From: JADKCL01 sp046329055
GTDB taxonomy: Bacteria > Bacteroidota > Bacteroidia > J057 > JADKCL01
DNA: 64,000 nt
NCBI GenBank assembly: GCA_046329055.1
Contig: JAXLVK010000006.1
Location: forward strand, 1-64,000
Reading direction: 5' to 3'
The notes below the pieces were generated by a model. That model was not told the origin of the DNA. It saw only the letters and a program-made list of their open reading frames with translations, and did no database searches. The translations under genes were made by a program, and so were the position numbers. This document shows, piece by piece, positions 56,803-64,000 of the stretch; the stretch's first letter is position 1, and each line of letters opens with the position of its first letter.

Positions 56803-56832
56803 TTGCGTGAGTCCAAAGCCTGCGTATATTTG
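56803..56832 (+). promoter_or_regulatory. Promoter of tRNA-Ser
   Basis: TATATTTG (56825-56832) fits TAnnTTTG, and a TTG (56803-56805) lies exactly 19 bases upstream, the preferred Bacteroidota spacing. The tRNA begins 11 bases after the box. This is the best promoter in the window. Confidence 0.7.
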
Positions 56833-56842
56833 CACACGCTTT

Positions 56843-56931
56843 GGAGAGGTGGGTGAGTGGCTGAAACCAACGGTTTGCTAAACCGTCATATCCAGTAATG
56901 GGTATCGCGGGTTCGAATCCCGCCCCCTCCG
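56843..56931 (+). tRNA. tRNA-Ser (anticodon GCT)
   Basis: The cloverleaf has acceptor GGAGAGG, anticodon stem CGGTTTGCTAAACCG with GCT, a long class II variable arm, and T arm GCGGG-TTCGAAT-CCCGC. The 3' acceptor strand is CCCCTCC, which leaves A47(5)-C68 unpaired where T is expected. Discriminator G; no encoded CCA. Confidence 0.93.
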
Positions 56932-56948
56932 CCGCCAATTGAAAATCT

Positions 56949-56976
56949 CCCCAGGACATCGTCGTGGGGTTTTTTC
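56949..56976 (+). terminator. Terminator after tRNA-Ser
   Basis: Stem CCCCA/TGGGG (56949-56953 with 56965-56969), extended past one mismatch, followed by six or more T. It separates tRNA-Ser from the next two tRNA genes. Confidence 0.7.
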
Positions 56977-57011
56977 TTTGAAAAAATTCAACGGTATTAG
57001 CAGCCGTTGAT

Positions 57012-57089
57012 CGAGGTGTAGCGCAGTCCGGTTAGCGCACCTGCTTTGGGAGCAGGGGGCCGCAGGTTCGAATCCTGCTACCTCGACCA
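57012..57089 (+). tRNA. tRNA-Pro (anticodon TGG)
   Basis: Acceptor CGAGGTG pairs with TACCTCG through one G-U. The anticodon stem holds TTTGGGA with anticodon TGG, and the T arm is GCAGG-TTCGAAT-CCTGC. Discriminator A followed by an encoded CCA (57087-57089). Confidence 0.93.
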
Positions 57090-57177
57090 CGCCGTGCGAT
57101 GCACGGCACTCGCAGTGCCAGTGTGGAGCATGTGCACAGGAGTTCCTCCTGAGCCGCTCCAAATCACAAGCTGTCAC

Positions 57178-57251
<74 letters not shown>

Positions 57252-57360
57252 CTTTGATTGTCAGCGAGTTATGTGATGGATGAGAGTGGTGCAAATTTCC
57301 ATTTGCATACAATTTCGAAGCAAAATCTCCTTCTGCTCCCCGATTCTTCCCACGTACGTC

Positions 57361-59001
57361 CTAGTTTTTCCGCATTTCCTCAACCTGAAATGACCGCACA
57401 ACTGGGTCAGGTTGCCAATAGGGAAATGAGTAGAAAAAGGAATACCATCCGGAAACCGGCGGTGAGAATGGTTGCTCCAGGTCGGTGATGACCTGCTCCG
57501 TATTCCACTTGGCGATCTCGTGCTCCACAAACCGGGTCCTGGAATGCCGATAAAAGACAGTGGGCTCACAGACATTTTCGGCATCGAGGTTCACCATGTA
57601 TGTTTTGGTGCTGTCCAGGTAAATCCGCCGGTTGAGGGTGTCGAAGACGAACATCGGGACAGATTGGCTCCGCAGGCTGAAGTAGCGGCCCTGTTCCAAC
57701 GTGATTTCGGGCTGCTTGCGGTCGGCAGCGGTTAGATGTAGTAATTGAATCGGTTTGCTCGACCTGAAAATCAGCGAACTATCTGTAATCAATACTTGCA
57801 TTTCAACCGAAGGTCGCCCTACTATTTCACCAGTGACATTGTAGGCCGCCCCACTGGGGACTTTGGTCGTCAATTCTACCCAGGTAGTGCTGTCGGGAAG
57901 GGTGATTTGAGATTTTTTCCGCGATTTCAACACTTTAGGTGAATTCTTTGGGCCGATGGAGAGAGAGGCGTCGGGAATCGGTTCAGTCGCTCGCAGGAAG
58001 CGGTCCATGGCAAACCTGGGCATCGTGTCGCGACGAAGTTCCAGCGGTTCCGAAAATTGGTATTCCGGCCTTCGGTAGCAAGTGATCACCCGGTCATACC
58101 TCCCATACGCCCAATGTCCCCAAATCTGCAACTGCCTGATAAACTGAGGATTGTGATAGACCTCAGCAAGGTGCGCCATTTGGGCCTGCTCATACCGCAT
58201 GTATTGATCGGTCACGTACCGGGTTTGCCGGCAATAGTTGGTCCATTCATGGCTGTCGTAGGAGGGAAGGGTCTTGCACAGCGATGCATAGGTCTGGTCG
58301 TGGACCTTGCGCGCCAAGGTATCGTCTGGGAAAAACAAGGTGTACTCGTAGAGGCCGATCAGGCCATTGATGAAGCCATTGAGCACCTGTGGCAGCAGCG
58401 TGGTGCCCGGGTATTCCTCGATCCATGGGTACCCTTCGGGAGTCTTGCTGAGTGTGCCGCCCTCATTCACAGGCTCGAGCATCATCTGCGCAATCTTGGG
58501 AGTCATGTTCAAGGCCGCCGTGTCTCCCGTGAGGTCATAGTACCGGAGCAGGTAGCTCAGCGCCACGCCCTGTGTCATGCCGGAATACCAGGGCGCCTTC
58601 ATATCCTTGTAATTGTACCGATAGGGCAGGCCGATGCGCTTCCCGTCCAGGCTGTATTCCAGTCTTCCCTTTTGCAAGAAATATTGGAATTGAGCAATCA
58701 CGTTCTTGTAGCTGTTCGAGTCGGCAGTCTCCTTGAACCTGTCGTAGTGCATGATCCCGAAAAGGCAGATCGAAAGGGGATGGTATTCGCCCTTTTGCAT
58801 GATGATCCCCGCAGTGTCCGGCCTGCGTTCGTACTGCAACAACCACAGCCTCGGGTCAATCTGCTCCGTGAAGCACGAGTACCGGGGCAGCTTCGGGTGC
58901 TGGGAAAATCCCACTCCGATCAAGAGTAGCAAGGTCAAAGCGCAAATCAGCAGGTTGACTTGAATGGTCAATCCTTGATTGCGATTGATGGTCAGCGGCA
59001 T
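57361..59001 (-). CDS. D-glucuronyl C5-epimerase-like protein, membrane-anchored or exported
   Basis: A protein of 546 residues. An N-terminal hydrophobic segment (VNLLICALTLLLLIGVGFSQ, 15-34) acts as signal or anchor. The C5-epimerase C-terminal-type alpha/alpha domain carries APWYSGMTQGVALSYLLRYY (136-155), EGYPWIEEYPGTTLLPQVLN (189-208) and GFINGLIGLYEYTLFF. These are the conserved active-site segments of heparan-sulphate glucuronyl C5-epimerases. The last 150 residues are an unrecognised beta-rich region. It would turn D-glucuronate into L-iduronate in a polysaccharide. No other glycan genes are adjacent, so the substrate is open. It is convergent with the tRNA cluster. Confidence 0.75.
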   Translation of the reverse strand: MPLTINRNQGLTIQVNLLICALTLLLLIGVGFSQHPKLPRYSCFTEQIDPRLWLLQYERRPDTAGIIMQKGEYHPLSICLFGIMHYDRFKETADSNSYKNVIAQFQYFLQKGRLEYSLDGKRIGLPYRYNYKDMKAPWYSGMTQGVALSYLLRYYDLTGDTAALNMTPKIAQMMLEPVNEGGTLSKTPEGYPWIEEYPGTTLLPQVLNGFINGLIGLYEYTLFFPDDTLARKVHDQTYASLCKTLPSYDSHEWTNYCRQTRYVTDQYMRYEQAQMAHLAEVYHNPQFIRQLQIWGHWAYGRYDRVITCYRRPEYQFSEPLELRRDTMPRFAMDRFLRATEPIPDASLSIGPKNSPKVLKSRKKSQITLPDSTTWVELTTKVPSGAAYNVTGEIVGRPSVEMQVLITDSSLIFRSSKPIQLLHLTAADRKQPEITLEQGRYFSLRSQSVPMFVFDTLNRRIYLDSTKTYMVNLDAENVCEPTVFYRHSRTRFVEHEIAKWNTEQVITDLEQPFSPPVSGWYSFFYSFPYWQPDPVVRSFQVEEMRKN

Positions 59002-59046
59002 TGATGAAAGATACGATTCTTTCTGGAACGGCTGGGGAGGAAAACC

Positions 59047-60477
59047 TCACTGCCCCCGCCGACCGCGCAGGATTTTCACGAAGCTCCGCGAACGCAGTTC
59101 GTCCAGCGTCAGGCCCGTTGCCAGTGCCTCTGCTTCAGTGATGGCACCGCAGTTCAGCGCGGCGATGAAGTAGTTCAGCAGGCCCTGACCAGTCGCGGCG
59201 TCGTCGAAGATATCACCCGACAAGGTCACGCGGGCAGCGGCTTGCATGAAGTTGCGCAGGCGGGCGGCGGCATCCTCGTAGCTCTCCAGGAAGAAGGAGT
59301 AAACTGCAGCGTAACGCACCGGGAACTGCGCGGGGTGCAGGTCCCAGCCTTGGTAGAAGCCATTGTAGAGCGAATGCCGGACGTGGTCGTAGCCGAGCTT
59401 CCAGGCATTGTGGACCACGTCCATGTTTTCCAGGATTTGGACCGGGCTCAGGTTGTCGCCACGGTGTGGGCCCACGGGCATCACATTCGTTGCGCCATCT
59501 GCGAGCATGAGTCCTGTATGGCCGAGCGCCACGCGCGTCATGTGGTGGGCGAAGTCGCAAACCGGGTGCGACATGGCTTGGTATTTGGCGGTGATGTTAC
59601 AGCTCGCGGTGTAGTCATAAGTGCCAAATGCCGTTGCGACCATGCGGCCCCGGGCCGCGTCCATGAACCGGCGCAATGGATTGGTGCCGTCTTCGGCCAT
59701 GATGGCTTGGGTCTGCTCGACCATGATCTCCATCTTCAGGTCGCCCGGATTCAATGCCGAATTCGCCTCGATCACCTCAAAGAGGTCGATCAACGCAGTG
59801 ATTTGCTCGGGGATCGTCACCTTGGGCAGCATCACCACGAAATTCTCAGGCAGGCGGCCGTTCGTCTCGGCAATCAAGGTGGAGACGAAGATGTCCAGCG
59901 TCCGCAATCCGCGGTCCTTCAGGTCCTCAGTGAACGGCTTGATCCGGATGCCGATGAAAGGAGGGAGGCTGCCAGCCTGCATGCCCTTTGCGACTTCCAA
60001 TGCCGCGCGCTCCGCATGGAGATCCTCTTCCTCGTCGCTGCGGTTGCCAAATCCATCCTCAAAATCGATGCGGAAATCCTCCAGGGGTTCGCGCTTGAGC
60101 TTGGCGACCATTTTGTTGTAAATGGTATAGCTCAGCCAAGCTGGATCGCTTTTGCCCTGGCCCGCAGGCATCGCAGCGAGCCTTGCCTCAAGCGCAGCCA
60201 CCTCCTCCAATGCCGTTGGCAGCGCCTCGTGCCCGGTCAGTCCAAGCGCCTTGGCCATCACGCAGAAGTTCGGCGCGTACAGGTCCAGGTGGTTAAGGGC
60301 CGCTTTCCCCATCTTCTCAGCGATGTCGCCTGTGAAGAGGTTGGCGCCACCATAAACGGTATGGACGGGCTGACGCTGCCCGGTATCGCCGGGATAACGT
60401 TGCTGAAATGCCCGGTTGGCGGCGCTGAGCGGGGCAAAGATGCGGTCCTTGTCGGAGGCTGGAATGGAGGATTTCAT
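59047..60477 (-). CDS. CitE/HpcH-like TIM-barrel protein (DUF6986-type)
   Basis: A protein of 476 residues from the ATG at 60477 (MKSSIPASDKD). Aldolase/citrate-lyase-like features: DFRIDFEDGFGNRSDEEEDL (catalytic acidic region), PPFIGIRIKPF, FVVMLPKVTIPEQITALIDL, KMEIMVEQTQAIM and VATAFGTYDYTASCNITAKY. The barrel is that of malyl-CoA/citryl-CoA lyases and of short malate synthases. I associate this particular family with ureide-degradation clusters in Actinobacteria and Bacteroidota, from memory. Here it lies about 1.2 kb from such an operon on the same strand. It could act on glyoxylate or ureidoglycolate, but no reaction is proven. Not an ordinary CitE: it is about 180 residues longer. Confidence 0.65.
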   Translation of the reverse strand: MKSSIPASDKDRIFAPLSAANRAFQQRYPGDTGQRQPVHTVYGGANLFTGDIAEKMGKAALNHLDLYAPNFCVMAKALGLTGHEALPTALEEVAALEARLAAMPAGQGKSDPAWLSYTIYNKMVAKLKREPLEDFRIDFEDGFGNRSDEEEDLHAERAALEVAKGMQAGSLPPFIGIRIKPFTEDLKDRGLRTLDIFVSTLIAETNGRLPENFVVMLPKVTIPEQITALIDLFEVIEANSALNPGDLKMEIMVEQTQAIMAEDGTNPLRRFMDAARGRMVATAFGTYDYTASCNITAKYQAMSHPVCDFAHHMTRVALGHTGLMLADGATNVMPVGPHRGDNLSPVQILENMDVVHNAWKLGYDHVRHSLYNGFYQGWDLHPAQFPVRYAAVYSFFLESYEDAAARLRNFMQAAARVTLSGDIFDDAATGQGLLNYFIAALNCGAITEAEALATGLTLDELRSRSFVKILRGRRGQ

Positions 60478-60566
60478 GCGTTGAGCGAAAATTTGGGCGG
60501 AAAGATAGGGAAATGGGTGAAAAGTCTGGCGAGAGCACTTTCCGAACTTTCTCGCAAATTCACACC

Positions 60567-61343
60567 ATGCAAAACTCACCTACGTTGCCGACTCCAAGGC
60601 ATGCCGCAGTAGCCAAGCTCGTGACCCAATTTTTCAAGGGGCTGCCGGAGACTGATACAATCTTGGTGGTGAATTCCTGTGCCCGTGGGCAGGCGACGGC
60701 GGACAGCGACCTGGATTTTGCGGTATTGCTCAAGGAGGGGGAAGGCTCGAAATGCGGGGATTTGGAGCGGAAATGGCTGGAATTCATCCAAGGCGAGGCG
60801 GCCTACCATGCCTTCAAGGACTCTGGACCGCACGCCCACGTCCATCTCGATGTGATCGACGGGCAATTCGGCTGGAGCGAATGGGATGAAGGAGGCGGGC
60901 CGGACTTTTTCGAGGTGGAAATCGGGAACAGGATCGCGCACTCAGCGCCGATGGGCAAGGTCGGATCGCATTTCAAGTCATTGAAAAAGAAGTGGCTGCC
61001 ATACTATGATGAGGAAACGCGGCTCCATCGCCTGGAAATGGTTGTCAAGGGCTGCAACTACCACATCGACCATGCGGTCATATCCGTGCACCGTGGCCTG
61101 AATTTCCATGCATTTGACCTGCTCTACCGGGCGATGCAGGAGTTCTTGCAGGCGTTGTTCATTTCACGAAAGGTCTATCCATTGGCTTACAACAAATGGA
61201 TCCGCTACCAAATCGAGGACATACTGGGCATGATGGCGGTCTATGTGGAGTTGGAAAGATGGCTTGCCTTCCTCGCGATGGATACCAATGCGGTGGTACA
61301 CCGTGCGGAGGAGTTGAAGGCGATGCTGCAGAAGTACGTGTAG
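60567..61343 (+). CDS. Nucleotidyltransferase-domain protein
   Basis: A protein of 258 residues from the ATG at 60567 (MQNSPTLPTP). The polymerase-beta-type signature is NSCARGQATADSDLDFAVLL (36-55). The two catalytic Asp are at 48 and 50, and the Gly-Ser of the usual GS motif is replaced by Asn-Ser. A third carboxylate may be Asp in HVHLDVIDGQF. The helical C-terminal half (GCNYHIDHAVISVHRGLNFH, LLYRAMQEFLQALF) resembles HEPN-like or kanamycin-nucleotidyltransferase-type helices. It may transfer NMP to a small molecule or protein. Not linked to a HEPN toxin gene. Divergent from the CitE-like gene. Confidence 0.75.
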   Translation: MQNSPTLPTPRHAAVAKLVTQFFKGLPETDTILVVNSCARGQATADSDLDFAVLLKEGEGSKCGDLERKWLEFIQGEAAYHAFKDSGPHAHVHLDVIDGQFGWSEWDEGGGPDFFEVEIGNRIAHSAPMGKVGSHFKSLKKKWLPYYDEETRLHRLEMVVKGCNYHIDHAVISVHRGLNFHAFDLLYRAMQEFLQALFISRKVYPLAYNKWIRYQIEDILGMMAVYVELERWLAFLAMDTNAVVHRAEELKAMLQKYV

Positions 61344-61380
61344 CAGTGGTTGAAGCTGGTTGTTTGAATTAGTGGCTAAC

Positions 61381-61691
61381 TTATAGCCAATCGTTCAGTT
61401 CCGCGTCGGCCTCCTCCTCTGTGAAGTATTCTCCTGCAATCATCGCCGCTCTGATGTCGAGCAGTTCATTTTCGTCCTCGGGGTCCAATACGATTGCTGT
61501 TTTCGGTAATCTGCTGACTCCCAATCCTCCACCATTTTCTCCACCTCTTCCTGAGTGTAATACTCTCCGTCCAGTATTTCCTGTTGCGCTTCAATAAGCA
61601 GTAGTTCTTCCGAAGGGGAAAGTTCCAGCAAACTACCCTGCTCCAACAGCGGATCTGAAACATGCATGAGTGATCCTTGGGAATTGGCCAT
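61381..61691 (-). CDS. Small antitoxin-like protein with two similar helical segments; apparent frameshift
   Basis: The first frame reads SPSEELLLIEAQQEILDGEY, then YTQEEVEKMVEDWE, and then loses sense near 61510. Another frame continues SRLPKTAIVLDPEDENELLD, then IRAAMIAGEYFTEEEADAEL, ending NDWL. Joined, they form two copies of an acidic helical unit (xLxDxxxxIxxGEYxTxEExxxxxxDWx) as in addiction-module antidotes. The start at 61691 (MANSQGS) lies 4 bases after the uraH stop, so it is the last gene of the ureide operon; ATG 61667 is also possible. No toxin is adjacent. A single indel explains the break. Confidence 0.5.
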
Positions 61692-61695
61692 CCCT

Positions 61696-62037
61696 TCAAC
61701 TCCCCCGGTAGGTAGAATACCCAAACGGATTCAGCAGCAGCGGGACATGGTAATGCGATGCATCCGTCACGTCAAATACGATGGAAATGAACGGATAGAA
61801 GCATTTGCGGCCGCCGTCCAGGAAGTAATCCTCGATCTCGAATACCAACCGGTAGGCGCTCGGGGGAAGGGGCTCATTGTTGGGGAGCAGGTTCGGCACG
61901 CGGCCGTCGCTGTTGGTGATGCCGCTGGCGATGATCTCCCACTGGTAGCCGGGAACGGGCTTTTCGAGGCGGATGGGCACTCCGGCTGCGGGCTTGCCCA
62001 ATGAGGTGTCGAGGATGTGGGTCGTGATCTGACTCAT
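61696..62037 (-). CDS. uraH: 5-hydroxyisourate hydrolase (transthyretin-like)
   Basis: A protein of 113 residues, full length for the family. It has the N-terminal active-site His (SQITTHILDTSLGKPAAG), the Arg/His strands (YRLVFEIEDYF; SHYHVPLLLNPFGYSTYRGS) and the diagnostic C-terminal YRGS tetrapeptide. It hydrolyses 5-hydroxyisourate from urate oxidation to OHCU. Its ATG overlaps the uraD stop (62034-62037), so they are co-translated. Cytosolic, as no signal peptide is present. Confidence 0.95.
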   Translation of the reverse strand: MSQITTHILDTSLGKPAAGVPIRLEKPVPGYQWEIIASGITNSDGRVPNLLPNNEPLPPSAYRLVFEIEDYFLDGGRKCFYPFISIVFDVTDASHYHVPLLLNPFGYSTYRGS

Positions 62038-62540
62038 GAGGCTAGGAGTTTCTGAAGGCGAATATGCGTGATTTTCATTTGCTCACCCATGGCGATGCGG
62101 ATTTCGTCTTCGGGCGCATTCGGCAGGCGCGATTTGAGGATTTCGAGCATCTCAGGGGCGGATTTCCCGGTTGCGCAGACAATGAAGATGTAGCCGAACT
62201 TGGCTTCATAGGCAACATTCCCGTCCGCCAATGCCTGCAAGACATCGTCCGTAGCAGTATTGACGCCGCTTTGCTCGCCGGATGCCCAGGTTGCAGTGCT
62301 CGCGAATTTCTTGGCCAGTTCCTCCTTGCCGCCGATGCGTGGATGGTGTTTGAAGGCCTCCAGTCCGTCCTCCACCGTGCAGTGGTCCCAAGCCGTCTGC
62401 GCGGTCATCACCAAGTCTTCCTCGTTTTCGAAGGGCATGGCCTTGAACATGAGGTCCACCCAAGTTTGACTGCCACAGCAGCGTTCCAGTGCCTCGCGCG
62501 CCTCAGCCGCAGGCAGCCGATTCAGTTCCAGGATCGTCAT
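62034..62540 (-). CDS. uraD: 2-oxo-4-hydroxy-4-carboxy-5-ureidoimidazoline (OHCU) decarboxylase
   Basis: A protein of 168 residues. Conserved points: catalytic His in FKHHPRIGGKEEL (63-75), the helix WASGEQSGV with Glu89, and FGYIFIVCATGKSAPEML (115-132), the family's FGFxFIxxxxGxS strand. It converts OHCU, the uraH product, to S-allantoin. The gene is one base after alc and overlaps uraH, so it sits in the middle of the operon order allB-alc-uraD-uraH. Confidence 0.95.
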   Translation of the reverse strand: MTILELNRLPAAEAREALERCCGSQTWVDLMFKAMPFENEEDLVMTAQTAWDHCTVEDGLEAFKHHPRIGGKEELAKKFASTATWASGEQSGVNTATDDVLQALADGNVAYEAKFGYIFIVCATGKSAPEMLEILKSRLPNAPEDEIRIAMGEQMKITHIRLQKLLAS

Positions 62541-62541
62541 C

Positions 62542-63558
62542 TCATTTCACGATTTTGCCCCAAAGTCGCAACCTGCTCACGCCGCCGTCGGGATAGATTT
62601 TCATCCGCACATGCGTGAATGGCCCATGGGCGCTCAATTCTGCCTTGAAGGGATGTTCGTGGTCGGCCTGCAGCTTCACCTGTGGCAGGAATTCCGTCCA
62701 ATTCGCATTTTCCCAAGACTCACCAGCGGCGAGGTCGCATCCCTCTAGCGAGCAGCGGTCCGGGTAATTTCCCTTGAAGTGGCAGGTGTCCACGAGCGCC
62801 TCGTCGATGGTCCCACGGTGTGCCAACTGCAGGATCACCCAATCCACGTTGCCGGGAGTGCGGTTGCGCTTGGTTTCCCAGCCATCGCCCATGTTCACGC
62901 CGCGATTGGGCATGATCAGGTTGTCCTTGCTGCTGAAAAACATGTCGTTGCAGGTCAATACCTTGGCTCCGTTTTTGGCTGCGGCGAGATCGATCGTTTC
63001 CGTCTCCGACACCACTGACCAATCCTTGAAAACCTCACCATAGACCTTCAGGCGGGCCACGCCTCCGTCCGGAAAGATGTGCAGACGCAAATGCGTCCAG
63101 ATTTCGCGGCTTTCGATGGCGTAGTAATGCTGACTCCCAGGGTTCAAGGGTGATTTGGGCAAAATCTCTGTCCAAGTCTCCTCCTTCATCAAGGTCTCCA
63201 AGCTCGTCCCTTCAGGCACCCGGCAAGCCTCCAGCGAAGCATGCGGCGGATGGTTCCCCAGGAAGTGATTCGTGTCAATGTCCACGCCATGGATCACCCC
63301 CGATGCGCCGAGTTCCAGGATCGCCCAGTCGTGTCCCGGCACCCGCTTGCGGCGGGATTCCCAGCCGTCCATCCATTTGCCACGGTCGGTGTATTCATCC
63401 GGAATGAAAATTCCGCGTCCGGGCTTGATCAGATTTTCCTTTTCGGCGAAGAAGTCGTCCGTGGCGTACAGGACTTTGGCGCCCAGTTTCTCGGCGGCGA
63501 GGTTCAGGAGTTGCGCCCAAGCAGGGGCGTCGGCGGCGATGCCTTCGTTGATTTTCAT
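62542..63558 (-). CDS. alc: Allantoicase
   Basis: A protein of 338 residues with the two-copy jelly-roll architecture of allantoicase. Copy 1 runs LGAKVLYATDDFFAEKENLI to RLHIFPDGGVARLKVYG (about 25-175). Copy 2 runs NGAKVLTCNDMFFSSKDNLI to RMKIYPDGGVSRLRLWG (about 196-335). Both keep MDGWESRRKRVPGHDW / GDGWETKRNRTPGNVDW and xxIDTNHFLGNHPP / VDTCHFKGNYP, which line the site. It hydrolyses allantoate to ureidoglycolate and urea. It lies 15 bases after the allantoinase stop and one base before uraD. Confidence 0.96.
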   Translation of the reverse strand: MKINEGIAADAPAWAQLLNLAAEKLGAKVLYATDDFFAEKENLIKPGRGIFIPDEYTDRGKWMDGWESRRKRVPGHDWAILELGASGVIHGVDIDTNHFLGNHPPHASLEACRVPEGTSLETLMKEETWTEILPKSPLNPGSQHYYAIESREIWTHLRLHIFPDGGVARLKVYGEVFKDWSVVSETETIDLAAAKNGAKVLTCNDMFFSSKDNLIMPNRGVNMGDGWETKRNRTPGNVDWVILQLAHRGTIDEALVDTCHFKGNYPDRCSLEGCDLAAGESWENANWTEFLPQVKLQADHEHPFKAELSAHGPFTHVRMKIYPDGGVSRLRLWGKIVK

Positions 63559-63573
63559 TGTGTGCGCTTGTAT

Positions 63574-64000
63574 TTACAAGAGTTTACCACTGTTCAGATT
63601 GAGAAATGCGCCATGGTCGAACACCAAATTCCCCCCGACGTATGTCTGCAGGACCTGCCCTTGCAGGTTCATCCCCGCGTATGGGCTGACGGGGTGCCGG
63701 TGGTGAATCGACTCGGCGGCGGTATTGCAGGTGGCTTCCGGGTTCCAGACCACGAGATCGGCATCGTAGCCAGCGGCGATTTTGCCTTTCGAACCATCCA
63801 ATTCGAGGAATCTAGCCACATTGGAGCTCATCCAACTTGCGACATCCTCGATGGAAAATCCACGCTGCTTGGCCCCGGTCCAGGTTGCAGGCAGGGAATA
63901 TTGCAGCGAGGCGATGCCACCCCAAGCCTCCCGGAAACGGCCGTCGCCCAAGCCCTTCAGGTCTGGAGTCGCAGGACTGTGATCGGTGACGACCATGGTG
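63574..64000 (-). CDS. allB: Allantoinase, 5' end outside the window
   Basis: Only the C-terminal 142 codons are present; the frame is open to the window edge and has no natural start here. Visible features: VVTDHSPATPDLK with the metal-binding Asp of the amidohydrolase fold, and WGGIASLQYSLPATWTGAKQ. The closing beta-domain KGKIAAGYDADLVVWNP is a signature of dihydropyrimidinase/allantoinase enzymes, and YAGMNLQGQVLQTYVGGNLV ends it. It opens the allantoin ring to allantoate. Gene order with alc, uraD and uraH makes the assignment to allantoinase, not dihydroorotase, firm. Confidence 0.9.
   Translation of the reverse strand, partial: TMVVTDHSPATPDLKGLGDGRFREAWGGIASLQYSLPATWTGAKQRGFSIEDVASWMSSNVARFLELDGSKGKIAAGYDADLVVWNPEATCNTAAESIHHRHPVSPYAGMNLQGQVLQTYVGGNLVFDHGAFLNLNSGKLL

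Noticed and set aside
56878..57177. 99-codon minus-strand open frame reading VEVAGFEPAAPCSQS
   Set aside because: A well-known false translation of tRNA genes; the tRNAs here fold well.
59242..60612. 456-codon plus-strand open frame
   Set aside because: Antisense to the CitE-like gene, whose motifs are clear.

Overview
The window looks like chromosomal DNA of a mid-GC Bacteroidota, most likely from the Saprospiria or a related marine or freshwater lineage; the lineage is an inference. The signs are: many secreted proteins ending in type IX secretion (T9SS) sorting domains, SprB and HYR repeat adhesins, TAnnTTTG promoter boxes with almost no Shine-Dalgarno sequences, Bat aerotolerance genes, and directly encoded GlnRS and AsnRS.

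Layout. 1-11 kb: the 3' part of a giant gliding/adhesin-type gene (PKD/BIG2-like, HYR-like, lamin-tail and SprB modules, T9SS tail), broken into frames by two dense patches of indels. 11-19.2 kb: more exported proteins, including a glycine-rich (ALK-like) HYR/SprB protein, a W/R/H-rich protein, an SGNH hydrolase and an SBBP-type propeller. 19.3-20.9 kb: a tight three-gene unit of macro domain, cyclic-phosphate-processing receiver-like protein and Cys-rich lipoprotein. 21-23.7 kb: an acidic Cys-rich secreted protein facing a PhoD-like phosphatase. 23.7-34 kb: a TPR-PRMT fusion, glnS, an FKBP, a Panacea-domain remnant, an MFS transporter, asnS, an M23 peptidase, a CmoB-like methyltransferase and dinB. 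34-50 kb: an OmpA/TPR lipoprotein, an aminotransferase, two tandem Kelch paralogues, a GT-C-like membrane protein, a GNAT, an alpha/beta hydrolase lipoprotein and batC/batB. 50.3-56.7 kb: a peptide ABC operon with two solute-binding lipoproteins and two enlarged permeases but no ATPase. 56.8-57.25 kb: tRNA-Ser, tRNA-Pro and tRNA-Arg. 57.4-61.4 kb: a glucuronyl C5-epimerase-like protein, a CitE/HpcH-like enzyme and a nucleotidyltransferase. 61.4-64 kb: a ureide operon (allB-alc-uraD-uraH) ending in a small antitoxin-like gene; allB runs off the window.

How genes work together. The allB-alc-uraD-uraH genes cover 5-hydroxyisourate to allantoin and on to ureidoglycolate. The nearby CitE-like enzyme may handle a C2-C4 product, but this is inference. 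The dpp-like operon should import peptides with an ATPase encoded elsewhere. Many of the remaining genes build the cell surface through T9SS.

Caution. At least six loci carry frame breaks, several of them compensating pairs that leave the flanking protein normal. Sequence or assembly error is the simplest explanation, so 'broken' genes here should not be read as biological pseudogenes without raw reads. The least ordinary items are the TPR-PRMT fusion, the macro/receiver/lipoprotein unit, and the insertion of lamin-tail and propeller-like modules inside HYR-like repeats of the adhesin.
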